Positions 29,574-38,544 of a DNA stretch of 64,000 nt are shown one piece after another (position 1 is the first letter of the stretch; every line of letters begins with the position of its first letter). This DNA comes from Falsibacillus pallidus (GTDB lineage: Bacteria; Bacillota; Bacilli; Bacillales; DSM-25281). The translations under genes and the position numbers were made by a program. The notes below the pieces were generated by a model. The model was not told where the DNA came from, ran no database searches, and was given only the letters and a program-made list of their open reading frames with translations. The stretch is from contig NZ_QQAY01000001.1 in NCBI RefSeq assembly GCF_003350505.1, forward strand, positions 62,001 to 126,000, read 5' to 3'.

Positions 29574-30113
29574 TTATTGATTTTTTTGACGAAATTTAAG
29601 TGAAAGCTCAATTTCTGTTTTACCTGTATTTAATTTTTCTGCTATTTCCTCCACGGTCATCCCTTGTTTCTTTAAAGAAATGACTTTCTCAGCAAAACTC
29701 ACCTCGTGGTGTAAAGGTTCTTTTTCCTTTTTTGTTTTTGGCAGCTGAGGTTTTGCTTCGGCATTTTTTGCATATGCTTCCGCTGCTTTTTTTCGGCTGT
29801 AATGAAATTCTTGAACAACGGCTGACTCTTCATGCTCATGAGGGGGATTTGATTTGGCGGCATCTGCTGCAGGATTATCAGAATGTTGCTTCCTGCCGGA
29901 GGATTTCCTTCTTTCAATTTCAGAAATGAATTTTTCATTCTCCTCTTTCATTTCAATTAGGTAAGATGAGATGACATCTTCCATTTCCGCGATCATTTTC
30001 CTTTGTTTCTGCTCCATATCGACAAGTCTGTTCTGTCTCATGTAGAGAAGTACAATGGAAAAAAGGGCAATGATATTCATAATAAATAGAATGATGATAA
30101 TAAAAGTAATCAT
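29574..30113 (-). CDS. swrB: SwrB-like single-pass membrane protein of the motility operon
   Basis: 179 residues with one N-terminal membrane helix (about residues 3-24), a charged coiled-coil stretch (about 28-70), a low-complexity linker and a C-terminal helix-turn-helix-like module (KKQGMTVEEIAEKLNTG near 150). This layout and its place at the end of fla/che before rpsB match YlxL/SwrB, which in B. subtilis helps switch the flagellar export apparatus to active assembly. The ATG follows TAAGGAG. Assignment rests on position and layout more than on motif identity. Confidence 0.75.
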   Translation of the reverse strand: MITFIIIILFIMNIIALFSIVLLYMRQNRLVDMEQKQRKMIAEMEDVISSYLIEMKEENEKFISEIERRKSSGRKQHSDNPAADAAKSNPPHEHEESAVVQEFHYSRKKAAEAYAKNAEAKPQLPKTKKEKEPLHHEVSFAEKVISLKKQGMTVEEIAEKLNTGKTEIELSLKFRQKNQ

Positions 30114-30122
30114 GGCTGCTCC

Positions 30123-30425
30123 TTAACGGCTAAAGTCGATGGTATTTCCTTTATAAGGATGTTTTGCTTGATTCATTTCCTTTGGATTTTTATTCTCTCC
30201 TAAGGCTGCAGAATCTTTTTGTCCGGATAATTCATTACGATCAGATGTTTTATTGCTTTTAGCATTTTCTATCACTTGCCTGCTTTTTCTATCATACTCT
30301 TTTTCAAGTTCATTTGAAGCCTCATGGTTGATAACCGCTCCTTGCTTCAGCATATTTTCAGCTGCTTTGGAAGCATCTGCAGTCCTTGGAATGGCAACCT
30401 GCAATTCAACTAACTTAAGACTCAT
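30123..30425 (-). CDS. Uncharacterised 100-residue hydrophilic protein between sigD and swrB
   Basis: No membrane segment or known domain. The first 50 residues look helical with an amphipathic pattern (LQVAIPRTADASKAAENML), the middle is lysine-, asparagine- and serine-rich and probably disordered, and the end is a short YKGNTIDFSR tail. A good GGGGTGA stands 6 bases before the ATG and swrB follows after 9 bases, so it is a real operon member. B. subtilis has no gene here that I know of. A regulatory or structural motility role is inferred from position only. Confidence 0.7.
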   Translation of the reverse strand: MSLKLVELQVAIPRTADASKAAENMLKQGAVINHEASNELEKEYDRKSRQVIENAKSNKTSDRNELSGQKDSAALGENKNPKEMNQAKHPYKGNTIDFSR

Positions 30426-30490
30426 TTAAATCACCCCTGGGATCAAATACACTGCAAGTATCATTAGAGAGGTTCTGAATTGTCTGTTTT

Positions 30491-31258
30491 TCAATAGGAA
30501 TTTGCTGTAAGGGTTTTTCTCAGTTTGAATAGTGCCTTTGAATGAATTTGAGATATCCTTGAAGTGGATAAATTTAAGATTTCACCGATTTCTGTAAGCG
30601 TAAGTTCCTCTTGATAGAAAAGACTGAGGACTAATTGTTCTTTTTCATTCAGTGTTAAAATGACCTTTGACAAATCCTCGATCCACTCTTCTTTTATCAG
30701 CTGTGCTTCGGGAGTCAATACCCTTTCATCTTTTATTGCATATGCTTGTCCATCTTTATCTTCATTCTCATATGTTTGCTCATCCATCGATAGGACGTTG
30801 GCAAAAAAATGCTCGCTCATGGTCTGAGTGACTTCCTCTTCCGGCATGTCAAGATAAAGCGATATTTCCTCAATTGAAGGTGTTTTCATATTTTTCTGTT
30901 CCAGATATTCAATGGTCTGTTCAATCTTCTTTGCTTTTTCCCTTGTGCTCCTTGGAAGCCAATCTTCTTTTCTTAGCCCATCCAGGATCGCGCCTCGTAT
31001 TCTGAAAGAGGCATATGTATCAAATTTTAAATCCCTTGTTGGATCGAATTTATTCAATGCGTCCAGCAGTCCCATCATCCCAAGGCTTTTTAAATCTTCC
31101 TTTGAGACGCTGCGGGGAAGTCCGGCAGAAATTCTCTGTACATGAAAAGAAACGAGGGGCAAGTATTTTTTGACTAGAATATCACCGGCATCCGTGTCTC
31201 GATCATATATCCATGCATTCCAAAGTTTGTGTTCTTCTAAAGTAGATACATGTGTCAT
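30491..31258 (-). CDS. sigD: RNA polymerase sigma factor SigD (FliA type)
   Basis: Sigma-28 family factor for late flagellar, chemotaxis and autolysin genes, 255 residues. Region 2 contains DLKFDTYASFRIRGAI near residue 80, followed by DGLRKEDWLPRS, and region 4 has LTLTEIGEILNLSTSRISQ near 220. The ATG follows GGGAGG by 6 bases. In this genome a fold-back repeat separates it from the upstream membrane-protein gene, so its expression may be partly uncoupled from the rest of the operon. Confidence 0.97.
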   Translation of the reverse strand: MTHVSTLEEHKLWNAWIYDRDTDAGDILVKKYLPLVSFHVQRISAGLPRSVSKEDLKSLGMMGLLDALNKFDPTRDLKFDTYASFRIRGAILDGLRKEDWLPRSTREKAKKIEQTIEYLEQKNMKTPSIEEISLYLDMPEEEVTQTMSEHFFANVLSMDEQTYENEDKDGQAYAIKDERVLTPEAQLIKEEWIEDLSKVILTLNEKEQLVLSLFYQEELTLTEIGEILNLSTSRISQIHSKALFKLRKTLTANSY

Positions 31259-31321
31259 AGTAATCCTCCCCGCCCCTTTTTAAAATAATAAGAAAATTTA
31301 AAAATTTAGAGTCGATTTCTG

Positions 31322-31433
31322 TCCAGCTCCAGCGCCTAGCCCCTCGAGTCATAAGCCGCACCTCTACGGAAATCAGGATTTCCTTCGAGTTCCGTCTTAT
31401 GCGGGTCGGGGCTGATCAAGGCGCTTGCGCTTT
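31322..31433 (-). repeat. Fold-back repeat module A, copy 3 (complete, inverted)
   Basis: Complete copy in the opposite orientation to the one at 4899, arms GCGCC and GGCGC, AGCCCC and GGGGCT, CATAAG and CTTATG, GGAAAT and ATTTCC. It lies inside the motility operon, 2 bases after the stop of the 102-residue gene and about 60 bases before sigD. Transcribed as part of the operon it would form a long hairpin with no T run. Confidence 0.9.
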
Positions 31434-31435
31434 TC

Positions 31436-31744
31436 TTATTTCAACAACTCTTTAATAACATCTGCTGCCTTTTCAGCATCGAAATCATCTATTGAATTAA
31501 GGTCCATTCCTTTTTCATCATCTACAAATTTTGCATCTGCTGAATTATCTAAAGAATCAACGGGACCATCAGCAATCTCTCCAATTATAAATCGGAAAAC
31601 AAATGCAATCAGTAAAAACAGAAGGGCTGAAATACTTGACCCGATCATTACATATGAAGGTGTATGGTGTGCTATTGATAATGCAAAAAAGAGCGTGAAC
31701 CCTAATATGGCAGACCACAAGTTCCAGACGAAAGATCCGGCCAT
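31436..31744 (-). CDS. Uncharacterised two-helix membrane protein between cheD and sigD
   Basis: 102 residues: a first hydrophobic helix about 6-25, a second about 31-53, then a strongly acidic cytoplasmic tail (DDEKGMDLNSIDDFDAEKA) ending in an amphipathic helix. Its ATG overlaps the cheD stop by one base (TAATG), so it is translated with cheD. I know no B. subtilis counterpart at this site. A membrane-linked accessory role in motility or chemotaxis is inferred only from the operon. Confidence 0.7.
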   Translation of the reverse strand: MAGSFVWNLWSAILGFTLFFALSIAHHTPSYVMIGSSISALLFLLIAFVFRFIIGEIADGPVDSLDNSADAKFVDDEKGMDLNSIDDFDAEKAADVIKELLK

Positions 31745-32244
31745 TATATTTCTGCAGCTCCTTTATTCACAGTACGCACATGCAAAATGAATGTTTCAGG
31801 GTCAAATTCAATAGTGCGTCCGCTGCTTCCACCAATATCCTCCGCAACGAGTGTTATATTAAATCTTTGCAGTTCACTCTTAACAGCCTCTGCATTCCTT
31901 GGTCCAATCCGCATGACATCACTTTGAGATGAAAAGTGGAACATTTGGGAGCCGCCTGCAATCTTCGCTTTTAAGCGATAAGAATCACAGCCGCACTTCA
32001 GCAGGCTCTCACGCAGATATTCGATTCCAGTATCTGCGAACTTCGCCTTATTGAGGTCAGCTCCACCTTTGCCTAAATGGGAATCTGGCAGCATGACATG
32101 TACCAACCCGGCAATCTTTTTGAATTCATCATAGATGACCACACCGACGCAAGAGCCGAGTCCCGATGTCCGGATTGTCTGCGGGGCAGCGGCTATTTTC
32201 ATATCAGCAATTCCAACCTTCACGACTTCCATGACACTAACCAT
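31744..32244 (-). CDS. cheD: Chemoreceptor glutamine deamidase CheD
   Basis: Deamidates receptor glutamines and, in Bacillus, forms a feedback loop with CheC. 166 residues. The catalytic cysteine is C32 in GLGSCVGV and the histidine is H49 in GLVHVMLP. The ATG at 32244 lies 8 bases inside the end of cheC, with AGGAGTT about 7 bases before it, so the two are coupled. Confidence 0.95.
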   Translation of the reverse strand: MVSVMEVVKVGIADMKIAAAPQTIRTSGLGSCVGVVIYDEFKKIAGLVHVMLPDSHLGKGGADLNKAKFADTGIEYLRESLLKCGCDSYRLKAKIAGGSQMFHFSSQSDVMRIGPRNAEAVKSELQRFNITLVAEDIGGSSGRTIEFDPETFILHVRTVNKGAAEI

Positions 32245-32878
32245 TTTGAGGAACTCCTAATGATCGAAAAATGGTTTCAAAAGAATCCGGATCAGGCAAA
32301 AGGAAAAAATGGCCATTGAAACCAAAATCAAATCCTGACTCAGCGTCTTTAAAAGAAGTGTCTATTACGATTGCATAATCGCTTTTCTGCGAAAGTTCAA
32401 TCAGTCCATAGCTGACAATGGCTCCAGCCATATCAATGCTTAAAGCCGGTACAGACGGTGCAAGTGTCAAGTTTGTAAAATTGGCTAAAGAAGATAAATA
32501 CGACCCTGAAAGTATATTCCCCACTTCCTGCATTGCAGATAGGCCCATTTCCGAGTATGGAGGTTCATCAAATGTAATGGTGTCATCCCCGGTCAATTGA
32601 TGGACAAATGCAGCTGCTTGTTCAGTGGGCAATAAGAAGAACATATTCCCAGGCGCATCCCCTTCAATCCGAAGGAATACGCTGACGACAATATTCTCAT
32701 CACCGCCTGCTAATTCCATCATTTCATCAAAAGATACAATCCTTACATCCGGAACCTTCATATCCACTTTACGATTCAACAGTTTGGAGAGAGCAGTTGC
32801 TGCATGTCCCGCGCCAATATTTCCTATTTCCCTCAATACATCCAGATGCATACTGGTGATGCTATTCGTATAGTTCAT
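32237..32878 (-). CDS. cheC: CheY-P phosphatase CheC
   Basis: Dephosphorylates CheY-P and is stimulated by CheD. Two copies of the active-site helix are present: E17 with N20 (REIGNIGAG) and E118 with N121 (QEVGNILSG). I use the ATG at 32878, 6 bases after AAAGGAAG; a TTG two codons earlier is less likely. 213 residues. It lies between cheW and cheD as in B. subtilis. Confidence 0.95.
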   Translation of the reverse strand: MNYTNSITSMHLDVLREIGNIGAGHAATALSKLLNRKVDMKVPDVRIVSFDEMMELAGGDENIVVSVFLRIEGDAPGNMFFLLPTEQAAAFVHQLTGDDTITFDEPPYSEMGLSAMQEVGNILSGSYLSSLANFTNLTLAPSVPALSIDMAGAIVSYGLIELSQKSDYAIVIDTSFKDAESGFDFGFNGHFFLLPDPDSFETIFRSLGVPQNG

Positions 32879-32890
32879 TTTCAACTTCCT

Positions 32891-33343
32891 TTAGCTAATA
32901 GGGTTCAGAACGTTTTCGAGCTTGATCAGAATCAATAATCTCTTATCAAGTTTCGCAACTCCGCTTAAGTATTCCGCTTCCAATGCTCCTACTACCTCAG
33001 GCTGAGGTTCAATTGAGTCTGCAGGCAAATCCAATACATCATTGGCAGCATCAACGATAAAGCCGACTTCCATTTCATCCATGGCTACAATGATGATTCT
33101 TGTACTCTCTGAATATTCCGTTTCACCAAGGTTAAACCTTTGATTTAGATCGATGATCGGCGTCACTACACCTCGGAGATTGATGACTCCCTTGACGAAC
33201 CCCTTTGTTTTAGGAACACGTGTTATATGCTGCATCTTCTCAATGGATCGAACTTGGCCGACAGGAATGGCATATTCCTTATCAGCTAATTGAAAAACGA
33301 TCACTTTTACTTGGGAAGGTGAATCAATTAGTATTTCACTCAT
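32891..33343 (-). CDS. cheW: Chemotaxis adaptor CheW
   Basis: SH3-like coupling protein linking CheA to receptors. The conserved INLRGVVTPIIDL near residue 60 identifies it. The start is uncertain: ATG codons at 33343 and 33352 both have AGGA- or GAGG-type sites, and I chose 33343 (MSEILIDS), giving 150 residues. It follows cheA by 18 bases on this reading. Confidence 0.93.
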   Translation of the reverse strand: MSEILIDSPSQVKVIVFQLADKEYAIPVGQVRSIEKMQHITRVPKTKGFVKGVINLRGVVTPIIDLNQRFNLGETEYSESTRIIIVAMDEMEVGFIVDAANDVLDLPADSIEPQPEVVGALEAEYLSGVAKLDKRLLILIKLENVLNPIS

Positions 33344-33361
33344 CTCAATCATCCTCATTTC

Positions 33362-35398
33362 CTATTTAATTAAAGCATTGCAGTCAAGAATCAAAGCAAC
33401 TTGTCCATCTCCAAGAATAGTAGCACCGGAAATGGCAAAAACATTCGTTAAATAGTTTCCTAGAGATTTGAGTACGACTTCCTGCTGGCCAATAAAGGAA
33501 TCTACTACAAGAGCCGCCATTTTATCTCCTTTTCTAACGATGACGAGAGACATAAATTCACTTCCATCTTCTTCCCCTGGCACTTCAAATACTTCTTTTA
33601 ATTGAACGACCGGCACTACACGTCCACGGAAATCGATGACTTTTTGATTATGAGCATTCATGATTTCAGACTTTCTGATGATAGCCGTTTCGATGATTGA
33701 AGAAAGCGGTATAGCATACTTTTCCATCCCCAGCTCTACAAGCATGACCGAAATGATTGATAGAGTGAGTGGCAGCTGAATTGAGAAAATAGATCCACTG
33801 CCTTGTGTCGAATCGATTGTGATGCTTCCTCCCAAAGATTCGATTGTCGACTTTACAACATCCAAACCAACTCCGCGTCCAGAGATATCAGAAATGATGT
33901 CCGCAGTCGAAAAACCAGAAGCAAAAATGAGTTCATAAACCTGTTTGTCTGTTAGTGTATGAGCAGTCTGTTCTGAAACAATCCCTTTAGATATCGCTTT
34001 TTCTAATACTTTGTCACGGCTGATTCCTGCACCGTCATCTTCAATTTCAATGAATACATGGTTGCCGCTATGATAGGCCTTTAATAGGACAGTACCTTCC
34101 TCCGGCTTTCCTTTTGCTTTTCGTATTTCCGGGGTTTCAATTCCGTGATCCATTGCATTTCGAAGCAGATGCACCAGCGGATCTCCTATTTCGTCAATAA
34201 CTGTGCGGTCTAGTTCTGTCTCTGCACCGATGATTTCCAAATTAATTACTTTATTTAGGTCCCTCGCTAATTGCCTTACCATTCTAGGGAATCGATTGAA
34301 TACCGTTTCAACCGGTACCATCCTCATATTCAAAATAATATTTTGCAAGTCTCCTGAAATACGGGACATTCTCTCAACTGTTTCATGTAATTCAGTATTG
34401 TCCAACTCTCGGGAAATCTGTTCGAGTCTCCCTCTGTCAATAACAAGTTCTTCAAAGAGGTTCATCAGACTGTCTAAGCGATCAATGCTGACACGGATTG
34501 TTTTATTCCCTGCTGCCTGTTTCGCAGAAGTCTGTTGAGTCGATTCTACAGGAGTCTGTTTTTTCTCCGTTAATCCTGGTTTTGTTTCAGGCTTTTTCTC
34601 TTCTTCTTTTACTTCCTCTAAAGGCTCATCAAATGTAAAAGCAGAAATTTCTACTTCATCCACTTCTGAGACTTTCATTATCTTGCTATGTAGGTCAGAT
34701 ACATTCTCTTTCGTTATCAGAGTTACTGTGAAATACTGGTCAAATTGTTCTTCTTCCAATTTCTCCACTGAAGGATTCGATTTAATGACTTCTCCGCATT
34801 TCTCAAGGACTTCGAATACCATGAATACCCTTGCAGCTTTTAAGAGGCAGTCAGGTCTTAAAGAAACGGTTATTTCAAAGCACTCAAACCCTTGATCTTT
34901 TGACTGCTTAATGACTGTCTGTTCAAACTGATCGTATTGAGTTTTCGGTCTATTTACTTCATATGGTTCAGCCACAGCAGCCGCAGCTTCGGCACTTGCC
35001 TGAGATTGGCTGATTGTTTTTCCATCTTCAATCATTTGGAGTTTCAGAGCTATCTCCTGTATATCTCTTTTTCCATCCCCGCCTGCAGCAATGGATTCAA
35101 CCATGGATTCAAGGGCATCAATGGAGAGAAAAACAACATCAAACAATTCAGGTGTCACTTTGATTTTTTCATTGCGAATCGCATCCAGGACGTTTTCCAT
35201 CACATGCGTCAAATGAGCGATATCTTCATAGCCCATTGTTGCAGACATCCCTTTTAATGTATGAGCAGAGCGGAAAATCTCATTCACAATTGAAAGATCA
35301 TCAGGATTTTTTTCCAGTGCTAAAATATTTTCATTGCAGGACTGCAGATGCTCCCTGCTTTCTTCTATAAACACTTCTAAATATTGATTCATTTCCAT
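33362..35398 (-). CDS. cheA: Chemotaxis histidine kinase CheA
   Basis: 678 residues from the ATG at 35398. Order: HPt domain with phosphoacceptor H46 (SAHTLKGMS), CheY/CheB-binding P2 (about 160-250), a linker rich in lysine, threonine and glutamine, P3 dimerisation helices (LDSLMNLFEELVI), the ATPase with LLRNAMDHGIE, DDGAGI and GRGVGLDVV, and a C-terminal CheW-like P5. A GTG four codons upstream forms part of the ribosome binding region. Lies 16 bases after cheB. Confidence 0.97.
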   Translation of the reverse strand: MEMNQYLEVFIEESREHLQSCNENILALEKNPDDLSIVNEIFRSAHTLKGMSATMGYEDIAHLTHVMENVLDAIRNEKIKVTPELFDVVFLSIDALESMVESIAAGGDGKRDIQEIALKLQMIEDGKTISQSQASAEAAAAVAEPYEVNRPKTQYDQFEQTVIKQSKDQGFECFEITVSLRPDCLLKAARVFMVFEVLEKCGEVIKSNPSVEKLEEEQFDQYFTVTLITKENVSDLHSKIMKVSEVDEVEISAFTFDEPLEEVKEEEKKPETKPGLTEKKQTPVESTQQTSAKQAAGNKTIRVSIDRLDSLMNLFEELVIDRGRLEQISRELDNTELHETVERMSRISGDLQNIILNMRMVPVETVFNRFPRMVRQLARDLNKVINLEIIGAETELDRTVIDEIGDPLVHLLRNAMDHGIETPEIRKAKGKPEEGTVLLKAYHSGNHVFIEIEDDGAGISRDKVLEKAISKGIVSEQTAHTLTDKQVYELIFASGFSTADIISDISGRGVGLDVVKSTIESLGGSITIDSTQGSGSIFSIQLPLTLSIISVMLVELGMEKYAIPLSSIIETAIIRKSEIMNAHNQKVIDFRGRVVPVVQLKEVFEVPGEEDGSEFMSLVIVRKGDKMAALVVDSFIGQQEVVLKSLGNYLTNVFAISGATILGDGQVALILDCNALIK

Positions 35399-35414
35399 CT
35401 TTCCCCACACCCCT

Positions 35415-36521
35415 CTATGGCATATACTTCATAACCGAATAAGCAATCTGGCCGAGATCTTCTACATCATCAACCAAGTTGGTTCCGATTGCGGCTTTTG
35501 GCATTCCAAATACGATGCAAGTATTTTGGGACTCTGCAATCGCTCTGGAATTACCATTTTCTTTTAATTTTACCAAACCTTTCGCTCCATCAGAACCCAT
35601 TCCTGTCATAATGACACAAATTTTGTCGTAATCGGGAATTTCACTGACTGATTCGAGCATTACATCTACAGAAGGGCGATGTCCGCTGCGAGGCGGTTCT
35701 TCGCTTAAATGGACGGCAAGGCTTGTACCGACCCTTCTTGCGTTTAAATGGAATCCACCCGGGGCAATATACGCAACACCCTGTTTGATGATCTCTCCAT
35801 CTTCAGCTTCTTTGACAGAAATATCACAGAGTTGATTCAGTCTTGCCGCCAATGATTTAGTAAATCCCGCCGGCATATGCTGGACAACCAATATCGGCGC
35901 CTTAATATCTGCCGGGAAGTGGGACAATACTTCCTGGAGCGCCCTTGGTCCCCCGGTGGATGTACCGATGCAGATTAATTTTGGACTATTAAGGTTCCAT
36001 TTTGCCTGCTGTATATTGGATGCCTTTTTGTGTATAATCCGATGCGCTGAAGCAGGCATCTCTGCTTGAATTTCTATTTTCCTTTTTTCAACAGGTTTAT
36101 ATTTCAGTTTGGAAACAGGAACCCTGCTCGCTGAATGCACCTTTTGAAGCAGCTCATCCTTAATTTTGTGCAAATCAAGCGAAATCGTCCCGGAGGGCTT
36201 TGCAACAAAATCCACTGCACCGTTTTCCATAGCCTCCATGGTCTGATTTGTCCCATGTTCCGTCAGGCTTGAAAGCATGACAACAGGTGTAGGGATCTCA
36301 TCCATGATACGCTTCAATGCATCAAGGCCATTTAAAATCGGCATTTCGACATCAAGAGTAATAACGTCCGGACGAAGCTTTTTGGCTTTTTGAAGAGCAT
36401 CCTCACCGTTGCGGGCAAAACCTGCAACGGTAATGGCAGGGTCTTCATCTAAAAAATTTATGATTAATTTCCGCATAAAGGCCGAATCATCTACTACAAG
36501 AACACTGATCGTTTGATTCAT
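35415..36521 (-). CDS. cheB: Protein-glutamate methylesterase CheB
   Basis: Receptor methylesterase controlled by CheA phosphorylation. Receiver domain with DD at 11-12, D57 as phosphoacceptor and K108; linker about 125-175; esterase domain with S188 (GTSTGGP), H215 (VQHMPAGF) and the GMGSDGAKG aspartate. 368 residues. Its ATG overlaps the flhG stop by four bases (ATGA). Confidence 0.97.
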   Translation of the reverse strand: MNQTISVLVVDDSAFMRKLIINFLDEDPAITVAGFARNGEDALQKAKKLRPDVITLDVEMPILNGLDALKRIMDEIPTPVVMLSSLTEHGTNQTMEAMENGAVDFVAKPSGTISLDLHKIKDELLQKVHSASRVPVSKLKYKPVEKRKIEIQAEMPASAHRIIHKKASNIQQAKWNLNSPKLICIGTSTGGPRALQEVLSHFPADIKAPILVVQHMPAGFTKSLAARLNQLCDISVKEAEDGEIIKQGVAYIAPGGFHLNARRVGTSLAVHLSEEPPRSGHRPSVDVMLESVSEIPDYDKICVIMTGMGSDGAKGLVKLKENGNSRAIAESQNTCIVFGMPKAAIGTNLVDDVEDLGQIAYSVMKYMP

Positions 36522-37402
36522 AGATTTCCCTGCCTTTCAAACAATAGATGTTTTAGTTTTGATAGAAAGCCAGCTTTTTGCATTGTGTTTTGCCCGGCAC
36601 CTTCCCCGGACAAATAATTCTGAACAATCACATTAAAAGATTGAGCAGCTTTAGAAAGAGGAAACTCAACTGTAAATGGCCTCTGATTAAGAACGCTTTT
36701 TTTGACAAGTGAATCTTCAGGCAGCATGCCCAAAGGACGTACATCCACTTTAAGGAACTTTTCAGCAGCCAGCCTCAATCTCTTAATAGTCTCCCGTCCT
36801 TCTGATTCTGTTTCCACACGATTGCAGATGATCGAAAAATGAAGCCCGGAATCTTTCTGAGTCATGAATTTGATCATGGAGTATGCATCCGTAACCGAAG
36901 TCGGCTCCGGGGTAGTCACAACAATGATGTCATCAACTGATAGAAGGAACTGGAGGGACATATTTGTTGCTCCTGCCCCCATATCAAAAAGAATGTAGTT
37001 ATATTCCTTCTGAAGGAGTTCCATGGCCTTCAATAATTTACTTAATGCATTCTGATCCATTTCAAAAAAGCTGGACAATCCATTTCCTCCAGAAATACAC
37101 GTGAAATTATCGGCAGCTCTGACTTTTACATCCTCAATATCAATGTCGTCAGACAGCATATAATCAACAATGCTTCGTTCTGAAGAAGTTCCAAGGAGCA
37201 GATGGATGTTTCCCATTCCTATATCCATATCCACCAGGAGGACTTTATGCCCCTGCTTGGCCAGCTTCAATCCGAAATTGACAGAAATGTTCGATTTCCC
37301 AACACCGCCCTTGCCGCTCACGATGGCAATGGTTTTGGCAGACTTCCCTGTCTCTTCTGTCTTCATCATTCTCTCTCTTAATCTTGCAGCTTGATCGTTC
37401 AT
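36518..37402 (-). CDS. flhG: MinD-like ATPase FlhG
   Basis: Sets flagellar number and position with FlhF. The N-terminus carries the DQAARLR motif (residues 3-9) that activates the FlhF GTPase, then the deviant Walker A SGKGGVGKSNI near 30, and a C-terminal amphipathic helix that probably binds the membrane. 294 residues. Overlaps flhF by four bases (ATGA) and cheB by four. Confidence 0.96.
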   Translation of the reverse strand: MNDQAARLRERMMKTEETGKSAKTIAIVSGKGGVGKSNISVNFGLKLAKQGHKVLLVDMDIGMGNIHLLLGTSSERSIVDYMLSDDIDIEDVKVRAADNFTCISGGNGLSSFFEMDQNALSKLLKAMELLQKEYNYILFDMGAGATNMSLQFLLSVDDIIVVTTPEPTSVTDAYSMIKFMTQKDSGLHFSIICNRVETESEGRETIKRLRLAAEKFLKVDVRPLGMLPEDSLVKKSVLNQRPFTVEFPLSKAAQSFNVIVQNYLSGEGAGQNTMQKAGFLSKLKHLLFERQGNL

Positions 37403-38544
37403 GGCCGATTACCTTCTATCACATAATCAATAATCCTAATTGGATCTGCCTCAACGATATCATCCGGGACATCTTGCCCCATTGTTAAATAGGCCCCTCC
37501 GATTTCATATTTTTTAATCAAATTAATCATCATTCCATATGAGGAGGTTTCGTCAAGCTTCGTGAAAATGAATTTGTCTATTGGAATCGTCTTGAATTGA
37601 TTGATCATATTTTCCAAGTCCCGTTGTTTAGCCGTCATCGTCAAGACTAGGAACGTTTCCATCTCTGAATCAAAGTCAATTACCTCGCGCAGTTCTTTCA
37701 CATATTTTTCATCTTGATAATTTCTGCCTGCAGTATCAATAAAAATGAGATCATAATCCTTGAATTTTTCAACTGCCTGTTTAAAATCAGCAAGCTTATA
37801 TACAACTTCAACAGGGACGTTCAGTAAATTTCCATACGTTTTTAGTTGTTCGATTGCCGCTATCCGGTACGTATCTGTCGTGATGAACGCAATCTTTTTT
37901 TTATTGTTCAAAACAGCGTTTGCGGCTATTTTGGCAAGAGTGGTTGTTTTTCCTACACCTGTCGGGCCAATGACATTAATGAATTTTTTCGTATAGCTGA
38001 TCCCTCCAAACTCAACAGATGAGATCTCTTCCATCAATTTCACTTTTGTCCATTCAATTATCCGTTCCCTTGTGACCGCATCCTTTGTCTCCCGCCAGTT
38101 GTGAAGCAGGGAATCCCCTAATTTAGAAACAATTTCCCCTTCTATTTCCTGTGTATATAATTGGCTCAGGATGATTCTAATATCTTCCGGGTATTGATTT
38201 ATTTCAGGCATGCTTTGACTGGAGAGCTTTAAGATCATATTCTTTAATTCTTCCATTTCCTTTTCCATGATACTTGTCTTTTCAGGAGTCGGCTGGATTG
38301 CCTGGTCTGCTTTCTTCGGTCGACGTTCAACCTTCTCTAATCTCCCTTTGGCTTCGATCGGAGTCGTTGCTGTATTAGGATCGACGGCAGCGATGACTTC
38401 AATATTCTTTTTTTTGAAGAGCCCCAGGAATCCACCGCTATAAACAAGCTTTGAATTTAAAATAACCGCTTCGTCGCCTAAATCCAAACGAACTTTGTTC
38501 ATGGCTTCATTCATGGAAGGAGCAATATATTTTTTTACTTTCAC
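37399..38544 (-). CDS. flhF: Flagellar SRP-type GTPase FlhF
   Basis: Places the flagellar basal body. N-terminal B domain with a basic region (about 1-115), N domain, and G domain with [10 protein letters not shown] near 191, DTYRIAA, DTAGR and TKLDE. 381 residues. It starts with GTG, whose GTGA overlaps the flhA stop, so its translation depends on flhA. Confidence 0.96.
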   Translation of the reverse strand: MKVKKYIAPSMNEAMNKVRLDLGDEAVILNSKLVYSGGFLGLFKKKNIEVIAAVDPNTATTPIEAKGRLEKVERRPKKADQAIQPTPEKTSIMEKEMEELKNMILKLSSQSMPEINQYPEDIRIILSQLYTQEIEGEIVSKLGDSLLHNWRETKDAVTRERIIEWTKVKLMEEISSVEFGGISYTKKFINVIGPTGVGKTTTLAKIAANAVLNNKKKIAFITTDTYRIAAIEQLKTYGNLLNVPVEVVYKLADFKQAVEKFKDYDLIFIDTAGRNYQDEKYVKELREVIDFDSEMETFLVLTMTAKQRDLENMINQFKTIPIDKFIFTKLDETSSYGMMINLIKKYEIGGAYLTMGQDVPDDIVEADPIRIIDYVIEGNRP

